Of a DNA stretch of 64,000 bases, positions 1-12,269 are shown piece by piece (position 1 is the stretch's first letter; the number at the start of each line of letters is the position of its first letter). The notes beneath the pieces were generated by a model, which made no database searches, had not been told where the DNA came from, and saw only the letters and a program-made list of their open reading frames with translations. Source of the DNA: Deuterostichococcus epilithicus (taxonomy: Eukaryota > Chlorophyta > Trebouxiophyceae > Prasiolales > Stichococcaceae); assembly GCA_033439295.1 (NCBI GenBank), contig JAVTLE010000014.1, forward strand, positions 2,976,001 through 3,040,000, written 5' to 3'. The position numbers and the translations under genes are program-made.

Positions 1-737
1 CCTCCGGCCGCTTCGAAATCCCCCGTGTCTTGTCAAGGCGCTAAGGCGCTTTCACAAGCGGAATTGGTCACCAACGAACCAACGCTGCTACGGGTGCCCG
101 AGACCGTTTCCACCCTGGCTCCACCGCGACGCGCCGGCGGTTGCACTGAGGGGCAAGAAGGCTGGCAGAGGCGTTGAGACCGCTCGCCGCTGTGCCGCCG
201 CGCTTCAATCTGCTCGTTGAACGCTGTGAGAGCCCCAAGCCGGGAGCGCGGGTGCTGCAGTAGTGCAAGTAGTCGCTGGCCAGCAGATAGGCAATTACGA
301 ACTCCAAAGCCAGCAAGCTCGCTAGGGCTGTCCGGATGCGAGCGTCGACGGCCCGCGGAACGTCAAGGCGAGAGATCAGATCTTCTTGGCGTAGGCTGGC
401 GGGTAAGATTTCTTGAGCTTCGAAAACTCGGCAACTACTCTCTATCTGCACTTACCACCTACCCTCCGCAAACCCTGCATTGCGAGTGCTCAGTAGTACA
501 CCCAGTCAGCAGCGCCCGTACGAATTGCTTTCCTAGGGTTTAGGTGTCTAGAAAATTCGCAATGTTCATCAGCTCTTGAGAGTTCTGGTGCTGTGCTGGT
601 CCATTGACACTGACGACTGACCATCCTGCCTGGCTGCACTTCGCCTGCAACACTCGACAAAGGAGTGACCATCGGAGTGACCATCAGGAAGGACTGGCCA
701 TCGGAAGTGCACCCATCAGAAGTCCGCGAGGTCCGCA
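1..737. other. Upstream region, no gene recognised
   Basis: Several short open frames exist on both strands, but none has a recognisable motif or a convincing splice context. The last 150 bases lie just before the proposed first exon of the LIN37-like gene and probably hold its promoter and 5' leader. Short overlapping copies of a GGAGTGACCATC-like word occur near 663-690. Confidence 0.4.
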
Positions 738-2301
738 ATGCAGACGCACACTGCTTCACCTGTTGCCCAAACCACAGGTCAAGCAGCTGCAATGCCGATA
801 ACGGCAACGCAACGAAGCCCCACGTCCAGGGACTTGCCTTCGCCGACGACAGCGGCTCCTGCAGCGCCAGCACAGGCGGGCAGTGCCGCTGTAGCGCCGA
901 GCAGCACAGGGGCATCGCGGGAGCGGCTGCTGTCTTCTCTGTCAGGCAACAGGTGCGCAATCGACCGTGTGCGAGCAAAATTGTAATAAGCCATGCTGCT
1001 GGGGGGGCCATGCCGCGCGGCTCTTATGTCCTTGTCACTGAACATCACGGGCTCTGAGCGAGAAGTGCGTGTTGCGATTGTCCACATCTCACATTCGGAA
1101 GCCTCGCCGCAAAGCGCTGCCGCCCTCTGCAGGCCCGTCAGACACTCGCCGGGTGTGGCGTCGCCGCTGCAGGCACATGCTGCGGGCGCGCGGCAGCCTA
1201 GCGGCGCCTGGCCCGATGCCGGCTGCAGCACGCCGTCGCCCGGCATGCTGCAACAGCCGCTGGAAGAGATATATTTCACCATAACGGACCGCAGGGTGAG
1301 TGCCGGCCCTGTGATTGCCTTCCCCCGCTGCGTTGTGCACTCCTGCTCCAGTGGACCCTCCACTGATTCTCAGGTGTACGGTGTCCTTTGCGTGCACTAT
1401 ACGACGTCAGTGTGCTGAAGTGCAGGTGCAGAAGCAGACAGAGCCGGGACCGCTGTACCGGATGTGCCGCCAGTGGGCGCAGAATGAACCAGACATCGAG
1501 CTTGAGCCGCTGCCAGGCCCTGGGGTGAGCTCATGTTTACTGCTTTAATAAATGCAGAAACCAGCTTGATCCTTGTTGAAGAGTGCACATCGCCCACCTG
1601 GTCAAGCGGCACCTGCTCGAGTGCAATGGGATGAACTTGCATGACGGATGCACGTGGAGCATGAAGCTTCCTGTGGCTGCAGGCACCGCCCTCGCTGCCG
1701 GAGCCCCTGCCGGCAAGCACCTCGAGCGCGCGGTCGCCGCCTGAGGAGGTGCCGCTGTTTGACGATGGCACTCTGTTCCAGGACGAGGAGACGCTCCCCA
1801 TCGAGGTGCGGCTGGGCCTAGCAGCGGTCATCCAGGCAAGGGGTCGCCAGATGCATGGCCAGAGTGGGCTCTGTATGTTGCTGTGTGCACTCACCCGGGC
1901 CAATCAGCCAACCATACAGCAGTACCGAGGCAGCACCGGCGCTGCTGGCGGCAGCAAGGAGCCCTCGTCCGGCCGCAAGGGAGCAGCACACGGGGAGTGC
2001 GGCATGCCTCTCGTTGGCATCGGTCGGTGTCCTGTTATGCCTCGCATTGTTCGCCAGGCTGAGCGCCGCTGGCCCGTCCAAGAAACCTCAAGCTTTTCAC
2101 CAACCACAGCACTGCCACACTGTCCTGCAGCTGCTGCTGGAGCACCACAAGGAGCACTGGGTCACGGTGCGGCGGCACTGGCGGGCGGAGCGGGAACGCG
2201 AGCTGGAGCGCTTCGAGCACCGCCTTGCCGCCCTGGTGCCCAGCCTGCAGCCGCCGCCCGAGGATGGCCCCGCCGCCGGCATTGCGCCCCTGGAGCTGTG
2301 A
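738..2301 (+). CDS. LIN37: LIN37-like subunit of the DREAM/MuvB complex
   Basis: LIN37 belongs to the MuvB core that binds cell-cycle promoters together with LIN9, LIN52, LIN54 and an RbAp48-type protein. Two family blocks are visible. At about 1430-1525 the sequence reads GPLYRMCRQWAQNEPDIE, matching the animal block PLYPICRAWMRNSP. At about 2133-2301 a charged helix with RRHWRAERERELERFEHRL matches the C-terminal region RWKRIRQRWKE. Between them an exon at about 1681-1806 reads VPLFDDGTLFQDEETLPIE. The proposed first exon (738-948) is Ala/Ser/Thr-rich and ends at a good donor. A basic KPRRK stretch near 1090 and a segment EEIYFTITDRR near 1270 resemble the part of LIN37 before the conserved block, but those exon joins are uncertain. 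The stop is at 2299-2301. Identity rests on the two blocks; the start is the weak point. Confidence 0.72.
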
Positions 2302-2622
2302 CGCAAAGCCGCTCCGGGTGTCGATTCCCCCTGAGCAACGCCTGTGGGCAAGCGCAACCCTGTTGCTGGGAGGTTGCTGGCCCATGCGCTGACGCGTCTT
2401 GCGCCTGTGTCAGCATCGCAGCCCCGGAAGTGCAAGCCGCCCATTGAGGCAGGTTGCATTTGTTTGCAACCCGCTTGCAGGGCGTAGTAATGGGGCCAGT
2501 CAGTCGTTGCTAAACCATTTTACGCGGTTTTGAAAGCGCTGTGTACAGTAATGTAGAGGTTTATGTTGGGAGCGGCAGAAGCTGGATGATGTTGATGTAT
2601 TGTTGAGTGTTGTTTTTGGGGG

Positions 2623-2627
2623 TGTAA
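2623..2627 (+). terminator. Possible TGTAA poly(A) signal for the LIN37-like gene
   Basis: TGTAA is the usual poly(A) signal in volvocine and related green algae. This copy lies about 320 bases after the LIN37-like stop. Five-base words are common, so this is weak evidence. Confidence 0.25.
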
Positions 2628-2906
2628 CCACCAACGAAACAGCTCTGGGCAGAATTTTGCAATTGCCGCCTGCGTCCAAAGGCTCTCTGAACAGGATTCC
2701 TGCCTAGGCATTGAAACCAGAGCTATGCTCCGCAAACAAACTTATGATACACAAACAAACGTGACGCCACCTCCCTCACTGGGACACGATGTGGTCAAGC
2801 CGAGTCGTCAGCTGCTGAAGGTTTTGCCAACACCTCGCACAACAAACGTGCTGCGGCGGTGCAGGGCTCGGATGGTGCACAAAACCTCCTTATCTGCCGC
2901 TGCCGC

Positions 2907-5900
2907 TCAGAAGATGTCCAAGACGACCTGCAGAAACACGCACATTTGTGTTTGTCGACAAACACGAAATTGGACTTCCTTGAGCCAACAGGGCGCGGCT
3001 CTCGGTCTGAATCTAGAGGCATTGCAGACGGGCATGGACGCTGCACTCCCGCAATAATTGAAACGGTAACGACCCTCGAGCAGCCGGCCCACCTGCTGGA
3101 TGTCCTGGCGGCACATGGGGCAGGTCTTGGGCGCATTTGGCTGCTGGTACAGGCTGGCGCACGACCTGCAGCTCAGCAGAAGAACGTGCACATCAGCACA
3201 GGTGGAGAACCTGGAGGGGCGAGGGGGGCGGGGGGAGGGGCTCAAAGATAGCATGTGTCGCGATTTAGTGCAGGGCCCCAGACTGACCGAACCACTGCAA
3301 CAGGTCGGCCTTGCGCTCCGGGCGAATCTCAGGACTGCTGCAGGCGGGCGGCGACTCACTTGCAGGCACACTTGTGGACGCTGGAGCCGTGCAAAAAGCC
3401 GCAGGTCGCCTCGAACTCCTGGCAGATGACGCACAGGCTGTCCTCCGCAATGGCCTTGCCGCCTGCAGACAAAACACACCTGAAAACGTTAGCTCAGGCG
3501 AGACTGATCATTTTCAGAGCGCTGCAGCGTGCAGCGACATAATGGCCACAGTACCGCTGCCAGTGGGTCAGGCCTGCTGCTGGCTGGTCGCTCTGTCCCA
3601 TTGCAGGTATGTGCAAGCTGAACGGCAGCACATGTGCAGCCATGGTGCTGCCAATCGGGCACCGTCAGGAAGCGCACCTGAGGGCAGCGGCTCGTGCAGC
3701 GGCGCAGTCATTGGCGGCGCCGTTGGCTGGGCGTTCTTGTCCAGTTCAGGGTATAGCCCTGGGTCTGGCACCTGCAGGTGGCCGAGCAGAGCTGGTCAAC
3801 TGGGTCAGCGAAATAGAAGGGTCTGGGTAGTCTGGCAGAACGACACGAGAGGTTGAGGTGCCGCGCGGCAGCGGCAGCAGTGAATGTTCAACACACCTCC
3901 GGCCGGCCGTGCTGGGGCGCTGCCTGCTGCGAGCCAACTGAGGCGGCGCCGGCAGAGGCGCCGCGCGCATCCTCCTCAGCCTGCAGCAGCCAACAAGCAG
4001 CTCATTCAGCTGTGCTCACCAGGCAACGAACCCCACTGGTTGCTGTCCAAACCACGAAGACGAACTTTGGTCTGGCCTAGAGAACAACCCGCGTCCAACT
4101 CGTCACGGTGTCAGCACTCGGAGCCAGTTGCGGGTCTGCTTGTGGGTGTGACCAAAGCAGGTAAGACCGCCGCAGGCTCACCTGCAGCCTGCGGGCGAGG
4201 GCCTCGTCCTCAGCGAGGCTGGGCGTGCGGCCATGCGACACCGGCTGCGGCTGCGGCGCCTCGGGCAGCCTGGGTCCGGGCGCCAGACCGGAGGACGCCG
4301 GAGGCTGCGCCGCAAAGCGGCCCGCAGCCGGCGGCGGCCNCNGCGTCGGCGGCTGCGAGCTCGGGATGAGGCCTGCCGCGCCGCGCAGCGCCGCGGCGGC
4401 CTCGGCCGAGCTGTCAGAGCCGCGCAGGAACAGCGAGTGGCGGCCATTAGTGTCTGTCACCACAAATGCGTCCGACGGCCGCTCGTGGTTCCTGCGCCCA
4501 GAGCAGTCGCCTTCGAAACAGTGCGCACCGCGTGATGAAGCAGGGGCAGCTGCGCACCACACACAAGCCAACAGCGGTGGGCTGTCACAGGACACCAGGA
4601 GGGGGGCCAGCAACCATGGCAGTGCCGCCACCCACCGCTGCAGCGTGAGGGTGAGCTCGGGCTCGGAGTCGCGCTGTTCCAGCGCCGCCTCTGCGCCGTT
4701 CAGCCACACCTGCAGGACCGCACCACGATCCTCCGTCAAGGTGGCCGACGCGGTGCCAGCTGGAGACTTGAGTGACGCATCACAAGAGTGGCACCACAGA
4801 TTGTCTCTTCGAGGCTCGAGAACAATACAGCTCGTAATTGGATTGGTGGCCGGAAGCACCTTCCCAAGGACCGTGAAGTCCGTGGGGGAGCGGAACCACG
4901 TCAGCAGCATGTACGTCGCCGCGTCGTCGGGGTGCATGCGGCGGTTGTGCCGCCGCGGCGTGATCAGGCAGTACCGCCTTTCCCATATCCGCCGGAACCC
5001 GGCAAACCTGACCACCTGCGGCCCATCAGGTTGGGCTTGTTCGCTGAAGTGCACATGAGGTCTTGCTGCAATTCGCCGACTATCACTGATGTCCAAACGG
5101 TTGCCACAGGGCTGGCAGCATAACAAAGCACTAGCACAACAGAAGAACTTTTGGTGAAACAGAAGCATTTCCATGCAGCAGCACCTTCATGTTCAGCCAG
5201 CCGGAAAAGTGGGCTCGCTGCTCGATCATGCGCACGATGCTGATGCTGTTGGCCACCGGTTCCAGCTTCAGCGCAAAGTCCAGCGTCGTGTAGCCTGCCG
5301 GGGGCAGGAACGGTCGTGTGGTTGAGTCACGAGCCCCAGCAGAAGCGGCGACAGCACAGGCTGCGTGGCGCAGCCCAGTCGCAATGCAGATGGTTTTAGT
5401 GCCAGTTGGGGTCTGCACGGCCATGATGCTTTTGGGCAGGGTCAGTCCCTGCAAATTGCGACAGCTGACGGCTCGCTTGCTGGCAGCTGCCACAAACAGC
5501 CAGAGCGCCCTCACCCTTGCAGTCCTCGACGAAGGGGTCGGCCCCCGCCTGCAGCAGCATCTGCACAGGCGTGACGTGCGCGTTCTGGGCGGCCAGGTGC
5601 AGCGCGGTGCGCCCCCAGCGGTCCGCGTGGCCCACCACTGCGCCCGCGCCCAGCAGCAGGTGCACACACTCGGCATAACCTGCGGCGGCTGCGACCATGA
5701 GCGACGTCCACCTGTTGGCATGGGAACACGCTGGTCTCAGAACGCGTGGCACACTGGTTGGCAACCCGTGGAGGCAGAGACGCATTTACTCAAGGATGGT
5801 GCCTGCAGGGCAGGCTCCAAAATTTGTAGTAGAATGGTTGAACGAGTTACCCTGTGATTACGTCCTCGTATTCTAGCCATTGTGCTGCGCTTTGTGGTCC

Positions 5901-6134
5901 GTGCCCCTGCTGTGGCAGGCGTGCAAGCAGGTCCTGCGCGCCAGAAGCCCAACAGTGTCATGGATTCTATGACTGACGCCAGAAACATCGGCATCGAGAG
6001 TGCATGCCGCATCTTGAACCGAAAACGATGCCAGAAGGGGCGCGCTGCCGCACCCGCAGCTTGGCGACATCGTTGGCCTTTGCAGCCTCAAAAAGCGACC
6101 TGCACGGCAGGGCAGAGCGGCCTTGCAGCTTCAT
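2907..6134 (-). CDS. Ankyrin-repeat RING E3 ubiquitin ligase, XBAT34/35-like
   Basis: The likely job is transferring ubiquitin from an E2 to substrates held by ankyrin repeats. The N-terminus (MKLQG, 6134) leads into SLFEAAKANDVAKL. The ankyrin exons at about 5510-5735 contain TSLMVAAAAGYAECVHLLLG and TALHLAAQNAHVTPVQMLL. An exon near 5190-5300 has GYTTLDFALKLE and FSGWLNMKVLL, the post-ankyrin block of XBAT35 (FSGWMREFYG). A PH-like segment follows at about 4840-5030 (RRIWERRYCLITPRR). Near 4150-4230 SLAEDEALARRLQ resembles a ubiquitin-interacting motif. The RING is split over two exons: CVICQEF at about 3430 and CRSCASLYQQ plus CPMCRQDIQQVGRL at about 3080-3190, the same placement at the C-terminus as in XBAT35. 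Two undetermined bases (4340, 4342) fall in a Pro/Ala-rich linker. The domain order makes the assignment firm. The C-terminal tail after the RING is open to 2907 but may be shorter. Confidence 0.8.
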
Positions 6135-7063
6135 AGAGGCTGGGAGTGAGGATCTGGAGTGAGCTTCACATAAAGATCCTGGACGTGATGCAGCTGTATG
6201 TTCATGTGGAATGCTGACCAGCTCTGCGGAGGACCGCTCCAACTCAGGCACGCATGGCGCACCAGGGGTGTGATTCAGCAATGTTCCGTGCCCAGCTCTT
6301 GATGGCGTTCCAGCCCAGCCCGATCACCTGGGTCAGAAGTCATTCTTCGGAGTCGTGCGTCGTTTATACACTACTTGGGTCTGGCTCGGGAAGCGCGAGG
6401 CAAAACCTTGGCCATAGCCGCAGGCACCCACCGACATGACGACGAAGTTTATCCAGCCAGCTGCGCCTGCTGGAATGATTGCACGTCCAGAGGCCTCTGG
6501 CATCTCCTCGTTGTGCACAGTCGTCTCCGGTCGTGCAGTTGGTGCTGGGTCTTGGCCCCGTGGTAGTGAGCCCTCGGACGACTAATGCATCATGCCACAC
6601 TGCCAACAGCCAAATTCTGAGACGGGCCTACAGCTGAGCCCGTGCTTCGAAACCTTGCTGAAACACAGCTTGGCACAGGCCTGGCGAAGCGGCCAGTGAC
6701 AGCGGTTCCGGGAGCGCGAGACTGAGCAGGCCAACACATCAGTCGACTCCGGATTCAGAATCCTCTATTGGTTTGCTGCATCTTGTTACTCAGCTGCCTG
6801 CAGCTGCCTTGGGCATGGACACAGGTCAGGGGCCGAAGTGCATACCCCCGCGCGTCCGACACCCTTCACAACCAGGCCTGCAGGCCTTGGCAGAGCAAAG
6901 TCGCAGTCGAGAAGCCGGTTTCGTACTGAGACACTTACAGCGTGAGCTAGAATTTCGGTGCTGAGCCAATACCTGCAATTCTCAACCATTATATAAAATG
7001 ACAGACCTCAGACGGGCTCAGCTGCACAGTGTCGGCACAGGTTGATCTCGGATCGCACTCGGC
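6135..7063. promoter_or_regulatory. Divergent intergenic region between XBAT35-like and APC8 genes
   Basis: About 930 bases separate the start of the minus-strand XBAT35-like gene from the start of APC8 on the plus strand. No open frame here has a recognisable motif. It should contain both 5' leaders and promoters. I see no clear TATA box or repeat. Confidence 0.4.
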
Positions 7064-10000
7064 ATGGTCCACGATCCTTCGCAGGGTGACCTGCCGCCGG
7101 AGCCGGCAGCGGAGGAGACGGTGCAGCTTGCGGCGGTGCGGCAGGAGCTGCGGCAGGCGCGCTTCTCCTCATGTGTTGCTAGTGTGCTCCACTGATATTG
7201 TCATCATATTTGCCCGCCTCACGGGCATGCTGCGCGCTGGAGTGCCATGGTGCGCACCCGTGTCGCAGGCGGCTCAGGAGCTGCAGGAGCGCGGCCTAGC
7301 ACACAGCGCCTGCTGGGCCGCGGAGCAGCTCGCCGGGCTGCGCGACGACGGTGACTACGACTCGCCTGCCGCCAGCCCGCCGCGGGCCACTGCCGCGCCT
7401 GCAGAGCCCGACAGCCTGCTGCTGGCCAAGGCGTATTTTGATGCAAAGGTGTGACCCGCCTCGCCGCCGCTGTTTGCTGATAGGAATCGTATCCACCTGC
7501 GTTGGCATTGCCTCGACACGGAGTGAAACAAGATAGGTTGATACGGTGTCGCAACATTGGTGGCCTGCAGGAGTACCGCCGAGCGGCACACGCGCTGAGG
7601 GACGTCGACGGCAGCCGGGCAGTGTTTCTGCGGTGCTACTCGCTGTATCTAGCAGGAGAGAAGCGCAAAGAGTGAGCGGCTGTTGCTGAAACCCATCCTG
7701 TCTCGGTATGCTGATATGCACGGTCGCGTGGTGGTGGGTGCAGCGCCAGAGCCAGAACGAATTTTCATTTGGTCTGCCGACAACTCTCATGGTCACGCGG
7801 CAGGGAGGAACGCATAGAGAAGGCGGGTCCGCTGGGGAACGCGGATGCGCAGAACAAGGAGCTTGACGGCGTCGAGCAGCAGCTGCGGGCTGCCGCCAAG
7901 CGCAGTGCCGCTGACGGCCTGTGCACGTACCTCCTGGGCCTTGTGTACGCCGAAGGGTGGGTTCTGGGGCGCACTGGAACGGCCTCCTCCTACGCTGCTA
8001 CATCGTCTTTGCGGCCCAGTGTGATGCAAGAGGGGCGATCCTTGAGGCTGGTGTCTCACTGCATGCAGGGCCCAAAAGCAGAATGCGGTGACGGCTCTGT
8101 CAGAGTCGTTGCACGCCTTTCCCTGCAACTGGGCCGCCTGGCAGGTACGCGCCAGGACACTGCTCCACAAACCCCTCAGTCTCTGCCTGCGTCTATGATT
8201 GCTTGGACCTTTTCCTGCCCTGCCGCATTGATTGGCGGAGTGGAAACATGTACACCAGATGAGACCTTGTTCAAGCAGGCGCTGCAGCACCTGCTGGCGG
8301 ACCAGGAGAGCCTGGCGGACATACCGCTGCCGCGGCACTGGATGCGCAACTTCTTTCTGGTGGCGCATTGCCTGGAGACGCAGCACAACCAGGAGGCCCT
8401 CAGCCGCTTGGAGGTGTGCGCACGTGTTGCGAGCACCCGACATACGCAAGGCTGCTCTCCTGACAGGCGGCCTGTGATTGGCTGGTACACCTGTCAGGGG
8501 TGCAGCTTGGCAGAGCAGACGCAAATCGTGTGGCCGCCTCCGCTGGGCTGTTGGAGCGGGCGCAGCTGTGCCTGTACTTGCGAGCTGTACCTTTGGGACT
8601 TCAGGTGGGCAAAGTATTCATGAAATCATCTGTATCGACAGGAGCTGGCGGAGCTGTTCCCCAACAGCGACTGGGTGCTGGGCCAGGCGGCGGTGGCGCA
8701 GTACAACATCCGCAACTTCGACATGGCACAGTCCCTGTTCGAGGACCTGCGCCTGCGCGACCCCTACCGCACAGAGGCGCGCTTCCAAGGGCGGGCTGCA
8801 GGCCCAAATGCAACAGCATCTGCCTGTTGACTGTGGCCCCACAGCAGCCATGCTTGCTGGCGGTGGGGATGAGGTCACTGCCTGAGTCAATCTCCAGCCA
8901 ACAATTGTGCGCAAAACGAACACCTCAATACACCCACAATCCTCACCCCCAAAATCAAACAGACTGCGGCCTGGTGGCATGCAGGGCATGGACATCTACA
9001 GCAACATCCTCTACGTGAAGGAGGACTTTGCGGGGCTGAGCAACATGGCGCACACCGCCATCGAGACGGACAAGTACCGGCCTGAGTCCGTCTGCATCGT
9101 CGGCAACTACTACTCCATGAAGGGCCAGCACGAAAAGGTTCGAGCGGGCAGCGTTTCCACCGGCTTCTGGCCGCAGGTCTGCGCTCTCTGGCTGCTGTCG
9201 CATGCGGGCACTTTCCTCGCAGGCCTGTCCATGACTCTGCTGCCTGGGCTCTCTGCCCTTCCTTGAACCTCCACGCAACGCTCACTGCAGTCCAAAAGCT
9301 GGCACCCGGAGGACAACTCGGCACGGTGAGCAGTATGGTTTTGCAGGCGGTCATGTACTTCCGGCGGGCACTGAAGCTGGACCGGAACTACCTGTCCGCT
9401 TGGACGCTGATGGGCCACGAGTACGTGGAGATGAAGAACACGCCGGCCGCCATCGGTGAGTCACGTTTGCCTTGCACAAATTCGTTTCATCGTGCTGGCT
9501 GTTCATCGGTCAGCAAATGGAGCTGCAGAGTTTCGGCCGCTCATGCCGAGTTGCTTGCGTTGTTTTCGGAACTCAGGGCCGAGTGTAGCATGCCCACTGT
9601 CTCCTGCTGCAGAGGCGTACAGGCGTGCGGTGGACATCAGCCCTCGAGACTACCGCGCGTGGTACGGTTTGGGGCAGACCTACGAGCTGCTGCACATGCC
9701 CTACTACGCCCTGTACTACTTCCGACGGTGCGGCCCTTCCCTCCCCTTTCTAGTCCCTCCCTCCCCTTCCTGGTTCCAACTTGCGTAAACCGTGATCCGC
9801 TGAAAGATTCCTCTCTGTATCAAGCTCAAAACTGCGTGGCTCAGTACCGTGCCGCCCTATTCAGCTGGCATGCTCTCGTGTGCAGCGGCTGCATTGAATT
9901 GATGCGCTGCGCAGGGCGACACAGCTGCGGCCAGACGATGCACGGATGTGGTGCGCCATGGGGCAGTGCTACGAGCACGAGCAGCTGGGGCTGGACGATG

Positions 10001-11448
10001 CTGCCATCCGCTGCTACCGGCGTGCCCTCACCAATGGCGACCGCGAGGGCATCGCCATGCACAAGCTGGTGCACGCCTGAGACCACAGATCCGACGCCAT
10101 GCAACCAGCGTCTCTCCCCTGGCGCAAGCGCCGTGTGTGCCCATCGCAGCTGCTAGACGAGTGTGTGGTGCGCGGCGGCGCAGGGCGCTCGACCGCTGCG
10201 GGGCTGCCGCACGGCAGGCTTGACCGCCTGGCGTCCAACTCTGCCCCTTTGGAGCACAGTTGGAGCGCGCCATTGCAGAGCGCGCTGCTGCAGACAGAGC
10301 CAGCCCCCAGCCGCTCGTTGGCTCATCACGCCTGTGCGTCTGTCGCAGGCGCAGCTGCATGTGCGGCGGGGGGAGAAGGAGGAGGCGGCGCACTACTACA
10401 AGCTCAACCTGGAGGCCATCGACACCATGAACCTGTCCGGCACCGACGCCGTGGAGGCCCTGCACTTCCTGTCCGAGCACTCCCTCGTGCGCTGGCAGAG
10501 CCCCCACCACCTTGTGTCCTGGTGCCCTCATGCGTCACGGCGGTCACCCGCGTCACTGCACTCGGCGGGGCCCTGCATTCCCTGCATTCCTCACAGATGG
10601 GGGTTCCAGCTTCGGCCAGAGGTGCCAGCCTCGCCACGCCGTCTCACGGCGGGACAGCCCCCTGCTCGACCGGTCCTGGTGGCGCAGCGGTTCTCACTTT
10701 GTGGCTGCAGGAGACGGGCAACGTGGCGGAGGCGGAGGCGCATGCCCTCAGGCTGCTGGACTATGGCCCCGCCGCCAAGGAGCGGGCAAAGGCCCTGCTG
10801 CGTGAGGTGCGGCACGCCCTGCGTACGAGCACATGCTCATCCATGAATGGCACATGCTCAGCGATGGACGGCACATGCTCACTGACGGCGTGCTTGCAGC
10901 AAACGTTGTTCTGCTGGTGTGGCGTCCTTGTTCGTTTGCTGGGTAGCGCGCTCGCTGCTGCGCACGGTTGAGCGCGCTGCCTCCTTGCAAACTGGACACA
11001 ATGGTGGGTCACACATGGGAGCTGTGCGTCTGCAGGTGCACGCGGCACAGCAGCGCGCCGCCACCGAGGTTAGTCACCGCGCCGTTGCATGTGCCGCTGG
11101 TCTGCAAGTTCCAGCTGTCCACACTTGCGAGGTGCATTGCTGATATCGATGATGTGCATTGTGACATGCATTGCTGATACTTGCGAGGTGCGTCGCTGCG
11201 GACTGTCCTGATGCAGCGAGGTGTGACAGATCACACCCTGAGTGGGGATGGTTGTCCGCCCGCCACAGGTCCAGGGCGGCGAAGGACGCGTCGGCGGCTC
11301 GCGCACGCCAATCGCCTTTCGGGAGTTTGCCGTCACGCCCGGTGGCCCTGGCGGTGGCAGTGGCACGGGTGTGGGAGACCCTGACGCCGATGGCTCTGGG
11401 TCAGACATCGACGCGGATTCCGGCGGCTGGTCTAGCGGAAGCATGTGA
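7064..11448 (+). CDS. APC8: Anaphase-promoting complex subunit 8 (CDC23)
   Basis: APC8/CDC23 is a TPR scaffold subunit of the APC/C, the ubiquitin ligase that destroys cyclins and securin in the nucleus. The N-terminal exons read [14 protein letters not shown] (7064) and AAEQLAGL with [10 protein letters not shown] (7270-7448). The family hallmark [16 protein letters not shown] follows at 7621-7672. TPR exons include [20 protein letters not shown] (about 8350), [20 protein letters not shown] (8670), [14 protein letters not shown] (8990), [19 protein letters not shown] (9083), [20 protein letters not shown] (9359), [20 protein letters not shown] (9616) and REGIAMHKL (10046). Later exons carry [15 protein letters not shown] (10380) and [20 protein letters not shown] (10735), as in plant APC8. 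The final exon (about 11273-11448) is Gly/Asp/Ser-rich and ends SSGSM. Nearly every conserved segment has a match, so identity is secure. The last two exons are less certain. Confidence 0.93.
10829..10881 (+). repeat. Three tandem copies of a roughly 21-base unit
   Basis: The word GCACATGCTCA occurs three times, near 10829, 10850 and 10871, spaced by about 21 bases with related filler. It lies just after the last well-conserved APC8 TPR exon and is probably intronic. A looser repeat of the words GCGAGGTGC and GCATTGCTGAT follows at about 11127-11200. Confidence 0.6.
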
Positions 11449-12269
11449 CCTGGATGTGACGCCGTGCAGTTTGCACAGATCTCGGGGGCAAGGATGCGGA
11501 ATAGGGAGTGTGCGTGGAAGGGGGGTGTGACCCACCCTTAGTTGAAAATATGACGGCACGTGCAGCCCGTTGGATATTCGATATTCTTTGCTGCTTCGTG
11601 CACAGCATCCGCGCCGGACCCTTTGGTCCGGTGAAGCAGTACGATTCCATAGCTGTCCCGTGTCCAGCGAGCTGGTGTTGCAGACGTCAGTGGCTGCGAA
11701 ACCTTCCGTTATTCGCTTCCGGCAGCTTGCAACGAGGTGCAGTGCAGTCTGACGGCGTTTTCAACAGTGTCCTGACGCACAAGTTCCAAAACGGTCAAAT
11801 AAAGGATTGTTTGGAGCGGCTGAGCAGGCAACGCACACTCGTGAAGACAATCCTGTGTGTGCAGCGGATTCGGATCCCACTCGGCACCACGGTCGTGCGA
11901 ACCTGATCATTTCTTGTGCCAGATCAGAATTATTACACAAAAATCAGCAGAGCATCCAACTCTGCAACCAGCAGCGGTCCCGGGTGTCGCCTCTGTCAGG
12001 ACCTCCTCCATTGTGGTGGGCGGTCGGCCGGATGTGCAAGCTGGTCAAGATGCCTCTGTTAGCATGCGGTGCCATGTTAGCATGTTTGCATCTCGGCAAC
12101 GAAGTAGTTGCAGCATACTTGCAGGCCTGCGCTGCGGATATTGCGACTGAGTCTTCACATCTGCACGCCGCAGGGGCACGGTTGTGGGCCTTTTAGCATT
12201 GCCTTGCCACTCTCAATCGTAGCGGCAGTGCGGCGACTGTGAGCAGCGGCACGGCAACAGCAGCGGCAC
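11449..12269. other. Intergenic region between APC8 and the SPX-RING gene
   Basis: Both flanking genes point the same way. The stretch should hold the APC8 3' end and the SPX-RING promoter. Open frames such as the one at about 11508-11906 lack recognisable motifs, and no exon signal is convincing. Confidence 0.4.

Noticed and set aside
4077-5174. A 365-residue minus-strand open frame
   Set aside because: It is mostly read-through of introns in the XBAT35-like gene. Only the PH-like segment and the UIM-like segment within it look coding.
11807-12196. Plus-strand frame upstream of the SPX-RING gene
   Set aside because: It has no motif and no splice link to the SPX start at 12270, where the SPX domain begins at its first residue as in other family members.
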